A DNA stretch of 64,000 nt from Rhynchonema sp. JSB1_4 (Eukaryota > Nematoda > Chromadorea > Monhysterida > Xyalidae). Made by a program: the position numbers and the translations under genes. The notes under the pieces were generated by a model. The model was not told the origin of the DNA, did no database searches, and worked only from the letters and a program-made list of their open reading frames with translations. The stretch lies in the NCBI GenBank assembly GCA_030248065.1, contig JASAMV010008400.1:27680-91679 (forward strand), in the 5' to 3' direction. Shown piece by piece: positions 48,001 to 58,606 of this stretch. Every line of letters begins with the position of its first letter. Position 1 is the stretch's first letter.

Positions 48001-49452
48001 GCGCATGTTGAGCGCTGGTCGAAAGAAACTCCTGTCGGCATTCCGTGACAGCAGTTCAATACTGATGATCGATCAGCAGTTCGTGGTTGGTATCTATGCT
48101 TAGATTTTCATCACAAGATCGATTATCTCCTAATGATTCATTCACAATACATATAATTTAGACAACAAGGCATTCCGTTTGCAGAATCATCTATCGCAAA
48201 AACACAATTTCAAGCCGTACATGCAGTACAAAAACGATTCGCCGACATGGACTGCCATTTGTGCGGAATTGGGACTTGAATCATGCGGTTTGTTTATGTC
48301 ATACAATATGGCATCAACATTTTTTGAAATCGAAATCGATACCAGTCTCAGTCACAGCTATACATTAGTGTCAACGGTGTCCAAATCTATTTCAGATGAT
48401 CAATTTGAGCTGGATGGCTGGGGCCCGAAAAACAAACTGTCGCTGGATACATTCATGGAAAAAATGAAATGCCTGTATGAATCTGCATTGACCAACGTAG
48501 ACTACAGCATCACAGACAATCGTCGAAAAACCATCACAATTGAGTTTGATTCGGTACGCGCTGTGTAATTAGCTGGCCTAATTTCGTTACACCCATCACA
48601 ATATCCAGCGTGTTGATGAAAATACCATTGCTTTTCCAGAGCGCACCAATGACGTCCGATCCTGTACATGGCGGTGTTGTTCGCTGGGAAAATTATCTCG
48701 GCGCACCAGCATTGAAGTGCACCAGTGTCAACATGGGCGGTTGTGCATTCTGGCGTCGCGAACAGGTCAGATTTCTTAATCTTCCTGCATAACACGAACA
48801 AACAAAAAATTAATATAACGATTAGTTTACCATCATTTCAAAATTGTAATAAAATTGCAGAAGTGTTTGTGTCAGCACGTCGCCATTGCCATCTGGCATC
48901 TTGATCGCTCAGGGAAGGCAACAGCTCAAGTTCTGATGCGACAGCAAAACCAGATGTTGCGAAAGGTCATTCACAACCCTCAACGACGCGCACATTTGTT
49001 CGGTTCCGCCAAAATCCCGAGGGTATGTGCTCATTCACAATTCAATTTGACTAACATATGTATGTATTAAACTTATTCAGAAATCATGATGAAAAATGGT
49101 TCAATATCCAAAACTCAACCACTCACATGTGGGGTTAGAGGTCGGGGGGGGGGGGGCACCCGACCCGACAGCCGCCACCCGACAACTGGAAGTACCCGAC
49201 AAGCTGACGCCCGACATTTGCAAAAAACGGAGTCCCGACATGGGATGATACAAAACCATAATGCATTGCCAGAATCTTCAAGTTTTCAAATCCAAAATTC
49301 AGGGCGGGCGCAAAATCAGCGACAAACGAATGCCAACGCAGCGCTACCGTGCCGCATTTCCATTGCTGACTGTCGCTGAGGACCAGAACATGATTACGAC
49401 GTATGCAATCGACGATCAAAACACTCTAATGGGTAGGTTGCCCAATTTGTGA
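42089..49452 (+). CDS. MULE-type DDE transposase with SWIM zinc finger
   Basis: Cut-and-paste transposase of the Mutator-like class. About 25 short exons. Upstream exons 42089-42207, 42298-42477, 42545-42619 and 42691-42840 encode a disordered basic-acidic lead and might form a separate gene; joins between 42840 and 43460 are not fully resolved. Catalytic core: first D in VSVDSTFKLG (exon 45960-46212); second in YVITDCDSALMVGLRS (47000-47082); then LHCIVHLHENFKRN (47297-47430); E in TNNSIEGTNNQLKK (47740-47871). These match the MULE order D...D, C/H block, NNxxE. SWIM finger: LKCTSVNMGGC (48640-48765) joined to KCLCQHVAIAIWH (48861-49022), a CxC..CxH-type pattern with altered spacing. The last exon 49303-49452 ends LPNL. 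Core phases agree. Two introns carry nested repeats (46255-46559 and about 45610-45840). All three acidic residues are present, so it may be functional. Confidence 0.85.
46255..46559. mobile_element. CAGTGTAGTTCCTG family copy in a transposase intron
   Basis: 305 bp with ends CAGTGTAGTTCCTG and CAGGAACTACATCG (last bases diverged). It lies between the exon carrying the first catalytic D and the next exon. Confidence 0.75.
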
Positions 49453-50033
49453 CTACTTTTTGGTCACTCATTTATGGTTTGATGTCAGGGTGTAGTGGGG
49501 GGTGCGTACCCGACAGCCGACACCTGAGGGAGAACGACATCTCTCTAACACTACCCACACTCAAACTTGTTGAGAACAGCTTAAGCTTGACAGCAGAGTG
49601 ACATTGATGTTTCACACATGACGTTTATACTATGTCTGAACGCAGCGTGTAATGTGTTATTTTTTCGATTACGAATACAACCGGACCAAATACATGCAAT
49701 AAATGCATAGACATGAATTTGCATTACATGAATGGCATGAATCACTCAAATACGTTTTGTTCATTTCAGCTATGCTCATGCATAGCTGAAATGCTAGTTA
49801 CAGATATGCTGATGCGAATTGCATAATATTTGAAAACATCTGTGAGTGCACAGCCGGTTCCAGCTCTCAATCAAGGGTTTTGAAACTACAAACACATTGC
49901 ATACCTGGTGTCTCATTGATTGTCGTTAAAAAAAATGACACTTCACACAAAACCGCACTGAATCCGGTCGTGCATTACGGATACAAAAAAGACAACGTCA
50001 CGTGCTTTGACACCATCTAATAAGATCAACACT
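49453..50033. other. Spacer at the strand-composition switch
   Basis: Includes a GTACCCGACAGCCGACACC block at 49509-49532 resembling the insert in the last transposase intron, TGATGTTTCA at 49605-49614, and a perfect stem-loop (49763-49792). No exon was found. Confidence 0.5.
49763..49792. other. Perfect 12-bp stem, 6-base loop inverted repeat
   Basis: Arms ATTTCAGCTATG and CATAGCTGAAAT around CTCATG. It lies within a few hundred bases of the point where the + strand changes from G/T-rich to A/C-rich. Function unknown. Confidence 0.75.
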
Positions 50034-50146
50034 TACATAAATCGAATGTAGCCGTAAATCGCCACAAACATGGCCGTCAGCAAAATCAACAAAATACACG
50101 CGAATTTCGCGTAGCGTCCACGATAATGCCCGTAAAACCGTCCGTG
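50034..50146 (-). CDS. Possible exon with one transmembrane helix
   Basis: Minus strand: acceptor TCGTTTCAG, then HGRFYGHYRGRYAKF and hydrophobic ACILLILLTAMFVAIYGYI, then RFM followed by TAA or by donor GTAAGT. It is either the C terminus of a small membrane protein or an internal exon. The helix is loosely like TM5 of class A receptors, which would make it a displaced GPCR exon, but phase 2 does not match the phase 1 required at 26632. A second frame is also open. Confidence 0.3.
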
Positions 50147-50371
50147 CTGAAACGAGAGTTGGAGAATTAGTTTCAGCATTTCAGTCAGTATAATCAATTG
50201 CTCAGCTAATGAAATCTATGCATTTTGGTGGTGTTTACCACCTCCCGGGGGTATGTCGTACGACAAATAGGCCGGACGTAAGGGCTGTGAGAAAAAAAAT
50301 GCAAGTTCTCAGCGAGACCACAGGCGGGTGCAAGCTGCTGTAAACTAACTGCAATGTTCGCCCCGAAAGCA

Positions 50372-51199
50372 ATGAACGACGCATCCCCGTCGGCACGAAC
50401 ACGACGTGGCGGCATTTCTGAAAATTTATTTTTTTCAGACTCAGACCTGACCAAACATGCTCATCGTGACTCATCAACCGCTGCGAATGATGCAACACGA
50501 CAAACTCGCGGCCGCACAAACGATGACTTGAATGCTTCAGATGGTCTGGCAAGCTCATCGACATCACAACGTATGTTTCATTCATAGACTTATCTAAACC
50601 TCCCTTATTTATCATGTGATCAGCAGCCGAGCTAATCATCGGCAAAAACTGCAAAAAATACTAAAACATAAACTCTTCTATATGCTAAGTGTCAAAATTT
50701 CGACTTCTGGTACCATGTATAATATGTATAAAAAACAAACTGGCCTTTTCAGACTCAAACAGCCAGCAGCTGATGCCCGGTGACGAGATTGCACAGAAGC
50801 GTATGCGATTGGCCAACAATAACAACACGGGTAACGTCCTTTGCAATTATTACGCTGAAGTACAAGAAAAAAATGTCCTGCTTCTCAGTTTGATAACAAA
50901 TCTTGCACAACCTCACTGATATAGAACTGTAGGACAACGGCATAAACAAAAAATAAAATAAAAAAAATAAACAAGAAGAAATTAAGCAAAAATCAATGTG
51001 ACATAACACGTTCAATTACAATGGGTGGTCGTTTTTTCCTGGTTGCGCTCAATTTTATTACAGACAACGACGTATTATGCGCATGATTGCATTTTATTCT
51101 TACAACAAAACGACCGCATGGTACGACCACAATAGCATGCACATATGTCACGTCATTCGCATGCCAGTATGGATAATATGCATGCATAAATACACATAC

Positions 51200-51230
<31 letters not shown>

Positions 51231-51644
51231 CATTCGCGTGACTGATGTGCAACAAGAATGCATGTACATCAATTCAATCCTCAGACAGCCCAACAACAAT
51301 CGCTCACCTATATTTCATATGCCAAAAATGTAAGGACAGGTTGCATGTTTCTATGCAAATTTAAACACTGTCGTGGGAAATCATGGCATTTCCATAAAAA
51401 AACCAATTCATTTCTGTATAATTGCGAGACTGGCAATGTAACTGAGAAATAAATTCACACTGTGTGCGGCAGGATGCATGGCTTTAAAACATCATCAAAT
51501 ACGTTGACCACACGAGACCATGACCGCCCTCACACAAACCAGAAATGTCAAGCATGTCCTGCGCATTCAGAATCCACACCGAACGCCACACAGCCTCTGA
51601 AATATTTTGTTTCACTCAACGCACTTTCGACCCGTCATCACTGA
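50372..51644 (+). CDS. Unknown 167-residue protein with two CxxC pairs
   Basis: Not recognised. Four exons in phase: 50372-50570, 50753-50830, 51285-51339, 51473-51644; an alternative ATG lies at 50354. The N-terminal two thirds are polar (S, T, N, D, R). The C-terminal third has FICQKCKDR, formed by exon 3, and NQKCQACPAH in exon 4, so splicing brings together two CxxC pairs about 28 residues apart. This would suit a zinc-binding fold (zinc-ribbon or RING-like half). Exon 3 could be read in another frame as a longer unspliced segment ending near 51450. Confidence 0.5.
51195..51232. repeat. CA microsatellite
   Basis: ACATACACATACATACACAC followed by a pure (CA)n run. Confidence 0.9.
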
Positions 51645-51853
51645 AATCTTGTTACGTTGCACTTTTCGTTTTTTTATCGCTCTAGTATGTCCGCTGCAGT
51701 ATCAGTAATTGATGTTTCATCTGATCTATAAATGTAGTAAGCGGCAATTGACTTATAATCGTCTTGATTGGTACTCAAAAGCACCATTTGCACAAAACAT
51801 GCTGAAACTAGTTTGCATTTGCATAAAATAAAATTTATTCGTGTAAAATAAAA

Positions 51854-52247
51854 TCAACAACGTGTCTCATAAATACATGCCCATCGCACAGCGAACGCTA
51901 ACACACCTGAAAAAAAATATTCTACTTGGCCATTTACCAACATAAAACGATGATCGACCAGCTGATGTTTCATCTGGCCTACATAACACGACAACGTCAA
52001 ACCGACCATATTGTCAACACCATTGTCACAACAAATAACAAAACTAATTCCAGAACATCTAATCGACGACAAACGTGACACAGTGGACAGAACGATTGGA
52101 CTCGTGATACATACCGGTTAGTCGTCATTATATCGAAAATGAAATGGGAAATGCCATAGAATTTACCACCGATGTCAATCGGATTGTCATCGGTTGGCCC
52201 ATGTGTCAATCTAGTCTTTCTAACTCCACCCGCATGTCGACCCTGGG
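51854..52247 (-). CDS. Unknown gene, two 3' exons
   Basis: Not recognised. Exons 52115-52247 and 51854-52058 join in phase across a 56-bp intron (GTATGT...TTAG). They encode QGRHAGGVRKTRLTHG...FIFDIMTTNR, then CSGISFVICCDNGVDNM and a stop after WACIYETRC. Cysteine-rich, with one moderately hydrophobic stretch. An upstream exon ending at a GTGAGT donor near 52974 has the right phase but no clear start. The complementary strand of the intron also looks weakly exon-like, so strand assignment is tentative. Confidence 0.35.
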
Positions 52248-52341
52248 CTGAATAAACCGTGAACAATCAACAACTCTGTCATGTACACACTTCACTTGTC
52301 GTGTGCATACTTCACTTATCAAAACATTGTTTTCAGTTCAA

Positions 52342-52467
52342 ATGTCAAAAAAATACGGAACATCGTACTTAAATCAAAAGAAGCGTTGGAAACCATATGA
52401 ATTCGACTTCACGAAACCCCACCAAACCGATGATCATGACCAGCCATACGCCAATTCGACCGTTTGA
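52342..52467 (+). CDS. Possible small basic exon
   Basis: After acceptor TTTTCAG at 52336: MSKKYGTSYLNQKKRWKPYE and a short polar end before TGA. Possibly the last exon of an unrecognised + strand gene. Confidence 0.22.
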   Translation: MSKKYGTSYLNQKKRWKPYEFDFTKPHQTDDHDQPYANSTV

Positions 52468-52469
52468 AA

Positions 52470-53301
52470 TTACCGTTTAGCCTTTATGATTTATTTTCGG
52501 TTGCATTAACGAATTAGTGTCATTCTTTTTCCTGGGTTTTCAATATCACTCATTTTCATTATTGATAACATTATCTGCTGCTCGCTTGAGTAATGCCAAA
52601 ATATTGTCTGCCTCAGTACGGTTGGCCATGGTTTCTTTCATTTTTTTTGTTTTGATTATCTGTTCACTGATTTGATTTTCATTCATCAGAGCATTTCGCC
52701 GCCGATTCGTTGCCCAGATCTCACTTATTTTACTCGTACATTACTGCAAGAGTTTGCTCATTTTTAGTGCCAAAATCTTGTCAATATATTGCACGAGAGT
52801 TCTGCAATTGAGTAACATTTAATTTGTAATTATCATTGTTTCATTTATTGATAAAATTCTAACCAATGTGTGCACTGCAGATTCAAAAAAAAATCAAATT
52901 GGTTTTTCTTCCAATGTATACCATACATTCTTACATCATCATGGTGACCACAAATCCATTTCTCACAGAAAAGCCACTCACCATAAGCGCCAAACAGCTG
53001 ATCGATAAAGCAGATCAACATGGACACGTGCACCGCAACGCCAGATTCGATCACAACATTGGCGTCGATTTATAAAGGTCTGTCGAACAATTTTTGGACA
53101 ATTTCATGTTCAGCCTCCAATAGATTGTCCGCATGTCCTTTCCCTACCCCCATCCCCCTCCCCCCCACATAGCTAGGTAGCCCCACAAACATTGTGATGC
53201 TGAGCACGAACAACAACACGCTCGTACAAAAACACGCAGGAACTAACCGTCGTCAGCACGTCCAAATATACAAACCAAACAGTCTAAATTTCATTGTTCA
53301 G
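52470..53301. other. Spacer with ambiguous short open frames
   Basis: At 52941-53075 the + strand encodes MVTTNPFLTEKPLTISAKQL and on to a stop, while the complementary strand is also open with a donor at about 52974. Neither can be assigned. A C-rich tract lies at about 53140-53170. Confidence 0.35.
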
Positions 53302-56122
53302 ACCTAACGACAGCCGCCGGGACGAATGCCGACCACGATACCGAGACTCCACTCTCAATGCCGAACGTCATGCTCATGGCTTCAATCTGTCAGTGTTTAC
53401 ATTACCACCAGATTAATAACTATTCAATATTAACTTCGTAATTTTCCTGCTTCAAAAACAATTAACCATAACTACGAAGTTCATCAATACCTGACCTAAT
53501 GCATATTGACCAAACTCGGGCCTAAAACACTTAAAAATGGCATGCGATTGCAGACCGCACGAAACAGTTCGGCCAGCGACGACGAGTGCTGTTTGATGTA
53601 CAGCAAAATCTCCAATACCCACAGAAAGCGTTCTGTCAGTCAAACGAAGCACATTACATATTCAACACCGTTGATCCGTCGCTGCACAACCACAACTTCC
53701 CAGCGTGTCTCGTCGCCATTCCAACCAACAATCCATTCGACGACATGAATCCAATAATCATTATTCGCGACCCAACCGTAAGCAGATCTGTTGCGTATTA
53801 CGCACACTCTCTCGTGCATAATGTCCTTGCCATAAATATCGAGGAAATTATACAATACAGAGACGGAACTATTGTACCAATGGACTGAACACCCTGCTTT
53901 ACAGCGCTTTTGCACCAATTTTTGACACTTTTAGAAAGTTTTTTTTTGGGTCATTGCGCAGGATATGAAAAAAATTGATTTCTGCACTACCAGGTACAAC
54001 TGCTCCGCGGCTTCACTACTCGTGATCTGTGCGCCAAGCGTAAGACAATGACATTCTCCACCAACACCCAAACGCAGATTGTGATCTTCGGCAATTATCC
54101 ACAACAACACCCATTCAACAGCAATGCCGAAATATTTTTCAAGCACAACATCACCACCGAAGACGCCACAGCACTGCACAAGGCACTCTACACAAAGGTA
54201 CATACTCGGCCCTGAAAATCGGGTTTTCTTGTTTCAAAATTAGCGATTCAGCAATTTACATTTGAACAATAACGCTTTGAAGCCTAAGCAATATTAAAAA
54301 TGAATAAACAAAAACCGCAATTGCTCTTCAACACTTGCTCAAAGCAATACGATTCAAACGAAATCATTCAGATGAACATCATGCGACAATACGCCGTCAC
54401 TCAGGGAAGTCAGACAACAAGTCATTTCCCATTGCAATTGGCGAGCGCAACGCTTCGACCATTTCCGTCCGTTATTCACACCATCTGCGCAATGATCACA
54501 TCGATCACAGATCCCACTAACAAGGATGGGCCAAGAGTTATCACCGTGGTCGATGGCTCACAGCCAGCGTATGTCACCTCCATTTCTAAACAAACGCAGA
54601 TATTCAACAGCTCTAACAATCGCGACGACCACACCAGAGGTGGGAATCGGGCCGGCGCGGCCCGGCCCGACCGGGCCGAGGTTTCCGGCCCGACCGTTCG
54701 GGCCGGGCCGGGCCGACTTTTCGGAATGTCGGGCCTTTTCGGACCGGCCAACCCGGCCTGAAAAGGCCCGACATTCCGAAAAGTCAGCCGGGCCCGGCCC
54801 GAACGGTCGGGCTGGGCCCGGCCGGTGCGACTTTTCGGAATGTCGGGCCTTTTCAGGCCGGGTTGGTCGGCCCGAAAAGGCCCGACATCATCCAAATTCA
54901 ACAAAAAATCGTGATTTTTTAAGCTAAATTTGCCAAAACTTCTCGCGATTCTGCAAATTAGTACCGACTTCCATGATTATCAGGTATTTCTAAATCAAAA
55001 AAACTAATTTTTTGCACCAAAAAAATGCTTCAAAAGATCATCAGAAAAAGTCGGGCCGAAAAAAATAGGGCCGGACCGGGCCGGGCCGACTTTTTTCCAA
55101 GTCGGGCCGGGCCGGGCCGGACTTCCTGGCCCGAACTGTCTGGCCGGGCCGGGCCGACCCCCGCACCTCGTCGGGCCGGGCCGGGCCGAGGTAACCCGGC
55201 CCGATTCCCACCTCTGGACCACACCCTACTCCAGCCTGAATCGAAGCTAAACTCACATGACAATCACATTGCCGTTCATGACCAGACATTTTTTAACATA
55301 ATCGTCGCTTCTTTTTATTCAGCGGCTACATGTACCGATGGCCACACGTCGAAAAAGCTGTCAGCAAACTAAAACCACATGAACAGCGTCTGTTCTATGC
55401 CACGCACAACATGGCGGTCGATATTGTCTGTTTCGACAGATCACCTGATGTCATTGATCAACATTCGGACATCATACGGGTAAACGAATGTAAATGCATT
55501 TTTATTATATATTTTATACAAAGAGCAACACATGAACTGTCAAGAAAATACAACTATACAAAAATTATTTCCTCCGAGAAAACCAAAACGCTCCACAGGT
55601 TGGCCAAACAGTCGCGTTCAAGGACCTCACCCTTTGGCCGATAAACATGTTCGACAACTTCGTGCTGTCGTTGAAAATCCAAAAACACAAAGATGGAGGA
55701 TACAACGTCAAGCGAGCCAAACTTGCCTACCTCGCAAACAAAGATTACCTTGTCAGGTTAGTACATCAATACAACCCACTTCAACACCATGCACCAGTGG
55801 TGTCGTTGGGAAATCAAAAAGTCAGGATACCGGATACCTCTGGCTGAAAAAAAATAAAGATACTGGATACCGGATACTAGCGGGAGGGGTAAGCCCCGCC
55901 CTCCCCCCCCCCTCAAACGACACCACTGCCTTGCTCACATCAAGCCCAAATAGCACACGCCTATAGAAACAAGCATTGCCGCTTAGCAATTACGAAAACT
56001 ACTGTTTTTTGAATAATACAAACTAATACACGACAAAAATTATATTCAGCCGTGACATACAGGACCATTTCCGTCTGCACACATGGACCAGAACCGCTTC
56101 TGACTCCCGAACCAACAGCTGA
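53302..56122 (+). CDS. Unknown protein of the giant element, 7 exons, 5' partial
   Basis: Not recognised. Exons 53302-53388, 53554-53777, 53994-54197, 54372-54568, 55323-55479, 55599-55756, 56050-56122 join in perfect phase (about 365 residues). The first exon begins at an acceptor, so the start lies upstream. It is a compact, beta-rich looking protein with segments such as QNLQYPQKAFCQSNEAHYIF, FPACLVAIPTNNPFDDMNP, MTFSTNTQTQIVIFGNYP and LWPINMFDNFVLSLKIQ. It could be a structural or DNA-binding protein; I recognise no motif. Introns 4 and 6 are enlarged by a hAT-like element (54635-55216) and a CAGTGGTGT element (55795-55928). Confidence 0.6.
54635..55216. mobile_element. hAT-like non-autonomous element, copy 2, with 8-bp target duplication
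   Basis: 582 bp. Ends CAGAGGTGGGAATCGGGCC and GGCCCGATTCCCACCTCTG. The flanking 8-mer GACCACAC is duplicated exactly (54627-54634 and 55217-55224), the hallmark of hAT transposition. The arms are GGCCCGA-rich; the middle is shared with 38800-39205. The proline/arginine-rich open frames here are artefacts. Confidence 0.92.
55795..55928. mobile_element. CAGTGGTGTYGTT non-autonomous element, copy 2
   Basis: 134 bp with ends CAGTGGTGTCGTTGGG and AACGACACCACTG. The interior has GGATACCGGATAC repeats and is inverted relative to 39236-39419. Confidence 0.78.
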
Positions 56123-56299
56123 AGAGCAGCAACCGTCGAAGATTGCCGATGCTAATGGTGAATACGATCATCCATATCAATTCATCAGTGCGACCTATTA
56201 CGGTGGGTTAAATATGAACATGCGCTCGGCCCAAAACTCATGACGGAACACCACCGCCAACTCTGCACTTATGGCACCCGGCCCGGACCGGACTTTTGG

Positions 56300-57272
56300 C
56301 GAGAACGACAACTTTCTGCATCAATCTAAACACTATAATAATAAATTCTCATTGAAAAATATTTTTTTTGGTCTTTTCAAAAAACGTTATGTTAACAGCA
56401 ACTCAGCAAAATGTTAGCAAGTCATTAAACTATGAAACATCAAGCAAAATTTGACCAGAAATTCATTTATGTATATAAGACATTTCACGGCTAAAATCAC
56501 AAACTACCAATGGAAAAATATGATTTTAAAATTTTAATTTATTCATTCAAAACTTAAACTACCATACAGCCAAAAACCTGTACAAATAATGTCCCATATT
56601 TTGTACATTTCGCACAACCAGCGACCGGCACGACATTTCCCTCTTCCAACTCCAACTCGGACCGAACAGGGCACTTCTCAGTAGGACAGCTTAGTGTCAG
56701 TCGAAGACCCTACAATACTAAATTTTCATTCAAATAAATTATTTTAGAATTTTTCCCAAAAGGTTAAATCTGAATTCTATTCAGTGTCAATTAACACAGC
56801 CTCTAGAAAATTTTACAAGGTCATTGAACGTTGAAACATCAGACGAAATTTGCAACGAAAGTGATTAAATTGTCATTTCACGGCTAACATCACAAACTAC
56901 CAATGGAAAAATATGATTTTAAAATATTTTTAATTTATTCATTCAAAACTTCACAGATTACGATACAGCCAAACCCCGGTACAAATAATGTCCCATTTTT
57001 TGTACATTTCGCACAACCAGCGACCGGCACGACATTTCCCTCTTCCAACTCCAACTAGGACCGAAGAGGGCACTTCTCAGTAGGACAGCTTAGTGTCAGT
57101 CGAACACCCTACAATACTAAATTTTCATTCAAATAAATTATTTTAGAATTTTTCCCAAAAGGTTACATATGAATTCTATTCAAACTCAATTAACACAGCC
57201 TCTAGAAAATTTTACAAAGTCATTGAACGTTGAAACATCAGACGAAATTTGCAACGAAAGTAATTAAATTGC
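56300..57272. repeat. Tandem duplication, two close and one diverged unit of about 395 bp
   Basis: 56481-56873 and 56874-57270 are nearly identical units, each containing CGACCGGCACGACATTTCCC and TTGAAACATCAGACGAAATT. The stretch 56300-56450 is a third, diverged partial unit. Each unit has an acceptor-like ACAACCAG followed by a 20-codon open frame (RPARHFPLPTPTRTE) ending in TAG, so they may be duplicated terminal exons. Confidence 0.85.
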
Positions 57273-57292
57273 CAAATAAAAACTAATTCCAG

Positions 57293-57694
57293 CACGAAAA
57301 CAGAACGCCCGACTTATCCACAACACGAAGGCGACACAAACCTCACCACAAAAACACAACAACCCCTCAAAAGCCACGCAAACGTCAACAACGGCCGACA
57401 ATGACACCTGCAACTGCCACCTGGACGGTTGGAAAAAAAATTAAATTTTATCCGATGTTTCACGCGTGAATGACCTCGACACACAAAGGCTCTTAATTAG
57501 TTCGTTCTAAGTTCTCCTAGATGATCAAAACAAAATAAAATTTATGAAAAAAAAATTAAAAAAAACCAACCCAACTTACAGATAAGTGTGTGATATACAC
57601 AAATGCATCGACGCAAACCTCGCAAACAACTGACAACAACAACCGCGAAAACATCGATGATCTGTTCGATCTATTCGATGACGACGAATTCTGA
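57293..57694 (+). CDS. Unknown protein C terminus with TQTS repeats and acidic tail
   Basis: Two exons in phase, 57293-57427 and 57582-57694, 5' partial. The protein has KATQTSPQ, KATQTSTT and ASTQTSQT, three TQT motifs of the kind bound by LC8 dynein light chains ([KR]xTQT). The tail IDDLFDLFDDDEF is acidic and hydrophobic, like activation-domain segments. Upstream exons could lie in the duplicated region 56.3-57.3 kb. Function is not known; the motif readings are by eye. Confidence 0.45.
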
Positions 57695-58045
57695 ACATAA
57701 CTCGCAAAAAAATGTGTTGTCATTTTTTGTTTTCTGTTCCATGAGCATTTGTTTTGTTATTTACGTCGCTTTTCCTTTGCTCTTTCCGTTTACGTTGCCA
57801 TTTGTCCACATCACTACTCTCTTTGGACAGAGTTCGTTGCTTAGTCTCTGAGCGATCGATGATCTGTTCGATCTATTCGATGACGACGAATTCTGAACAT
57901 AACTCGCAAAAAAATGTGTTGTCTGTTTTCTGTTCCATGGGCATTTGTTTTGTTATTTACATCGCTTTTCCTTTGCTCTTTCCGTTTATTGCCATTTGTC
58001 CACGTCACAACTGTCTTTGGACAGAGTTCGTTGCTTAGTCTCTGA
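57654..58045. repeat. Tandem duplication of about 200 bp including a coding end
   Basis: 57654-57855 is repeated at 57856-58045 with small deletions. The first unit includes the last codons (DDLFDLFDDDEF and stop) of the TQTS gene; the second unit is downstream of the stop and thus non-coding. Confidence 0.9.
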
Positions 58046-58606
58046 ACGATTTCCATATTATTTTATGTTCGTTGTAGTTTCATTTTTCTTTCAGTTTACA
58101 TGAACGCATTCCGCATTATGTTCCATGCCATAATGTTTCAGTTGTTTCATTTTGTTTGCTTTGCATTACATTCAGCACTGTCGTAAACGCCTCAAAAAAT
58201 AACAACACATATAGTGCTTCTGTCACTCTGTTACATAAACGTTACCCGTCAAACGTTTATTGCTCCATTTGCCGATAAATCATTTTCGCTCGTTCATGCT
58301 TAGACAAAATCTGATAAACCAATTGTCCTTCACGATTAGATATGTATTCTATATCGGCTTAATCCGTTTATCAACCCAAATGATAATTCTTTTATGTCAT
58401 TCTCGGAAACGCAACAATAACCAGCGACCAGCACAGTCGCTGGACGCGGAACATCGTGGAGACGAGTGGAACAGTGCATTACCGCTCCCGAAACTCGACT
58501 CCTAAAAAAAACTATAATCAAATAAAATTTCCACATTCAGGGAAAATCAACCGTTGCCACCACCCAGTGTCGACAACTGATCATATTATCATCAACAACC
58601 GGAACA

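Noticed and set aside
50034..50146. TM5 exon of the interrupted GPCR
   Set aside because: The hydrophobic helix is suggestive, but its donor phase does not match the acceptor of the TM6 exon and a second frame is open; kept only as a weak separate feature.
52058..52115. Plus-strand exon HLIDDKRDTVDRTIG
   Set aside because: It is the complement of a good minus-strand intron and shorter than the competing minus-strand exons.
54476..55289. Arginine/proline/glycine-rich open frames on both strands
   Set aside because: They fall in the GGCCCGA-rich arms of a hAT-like non-autonomous element with an 8-bp target duplication.
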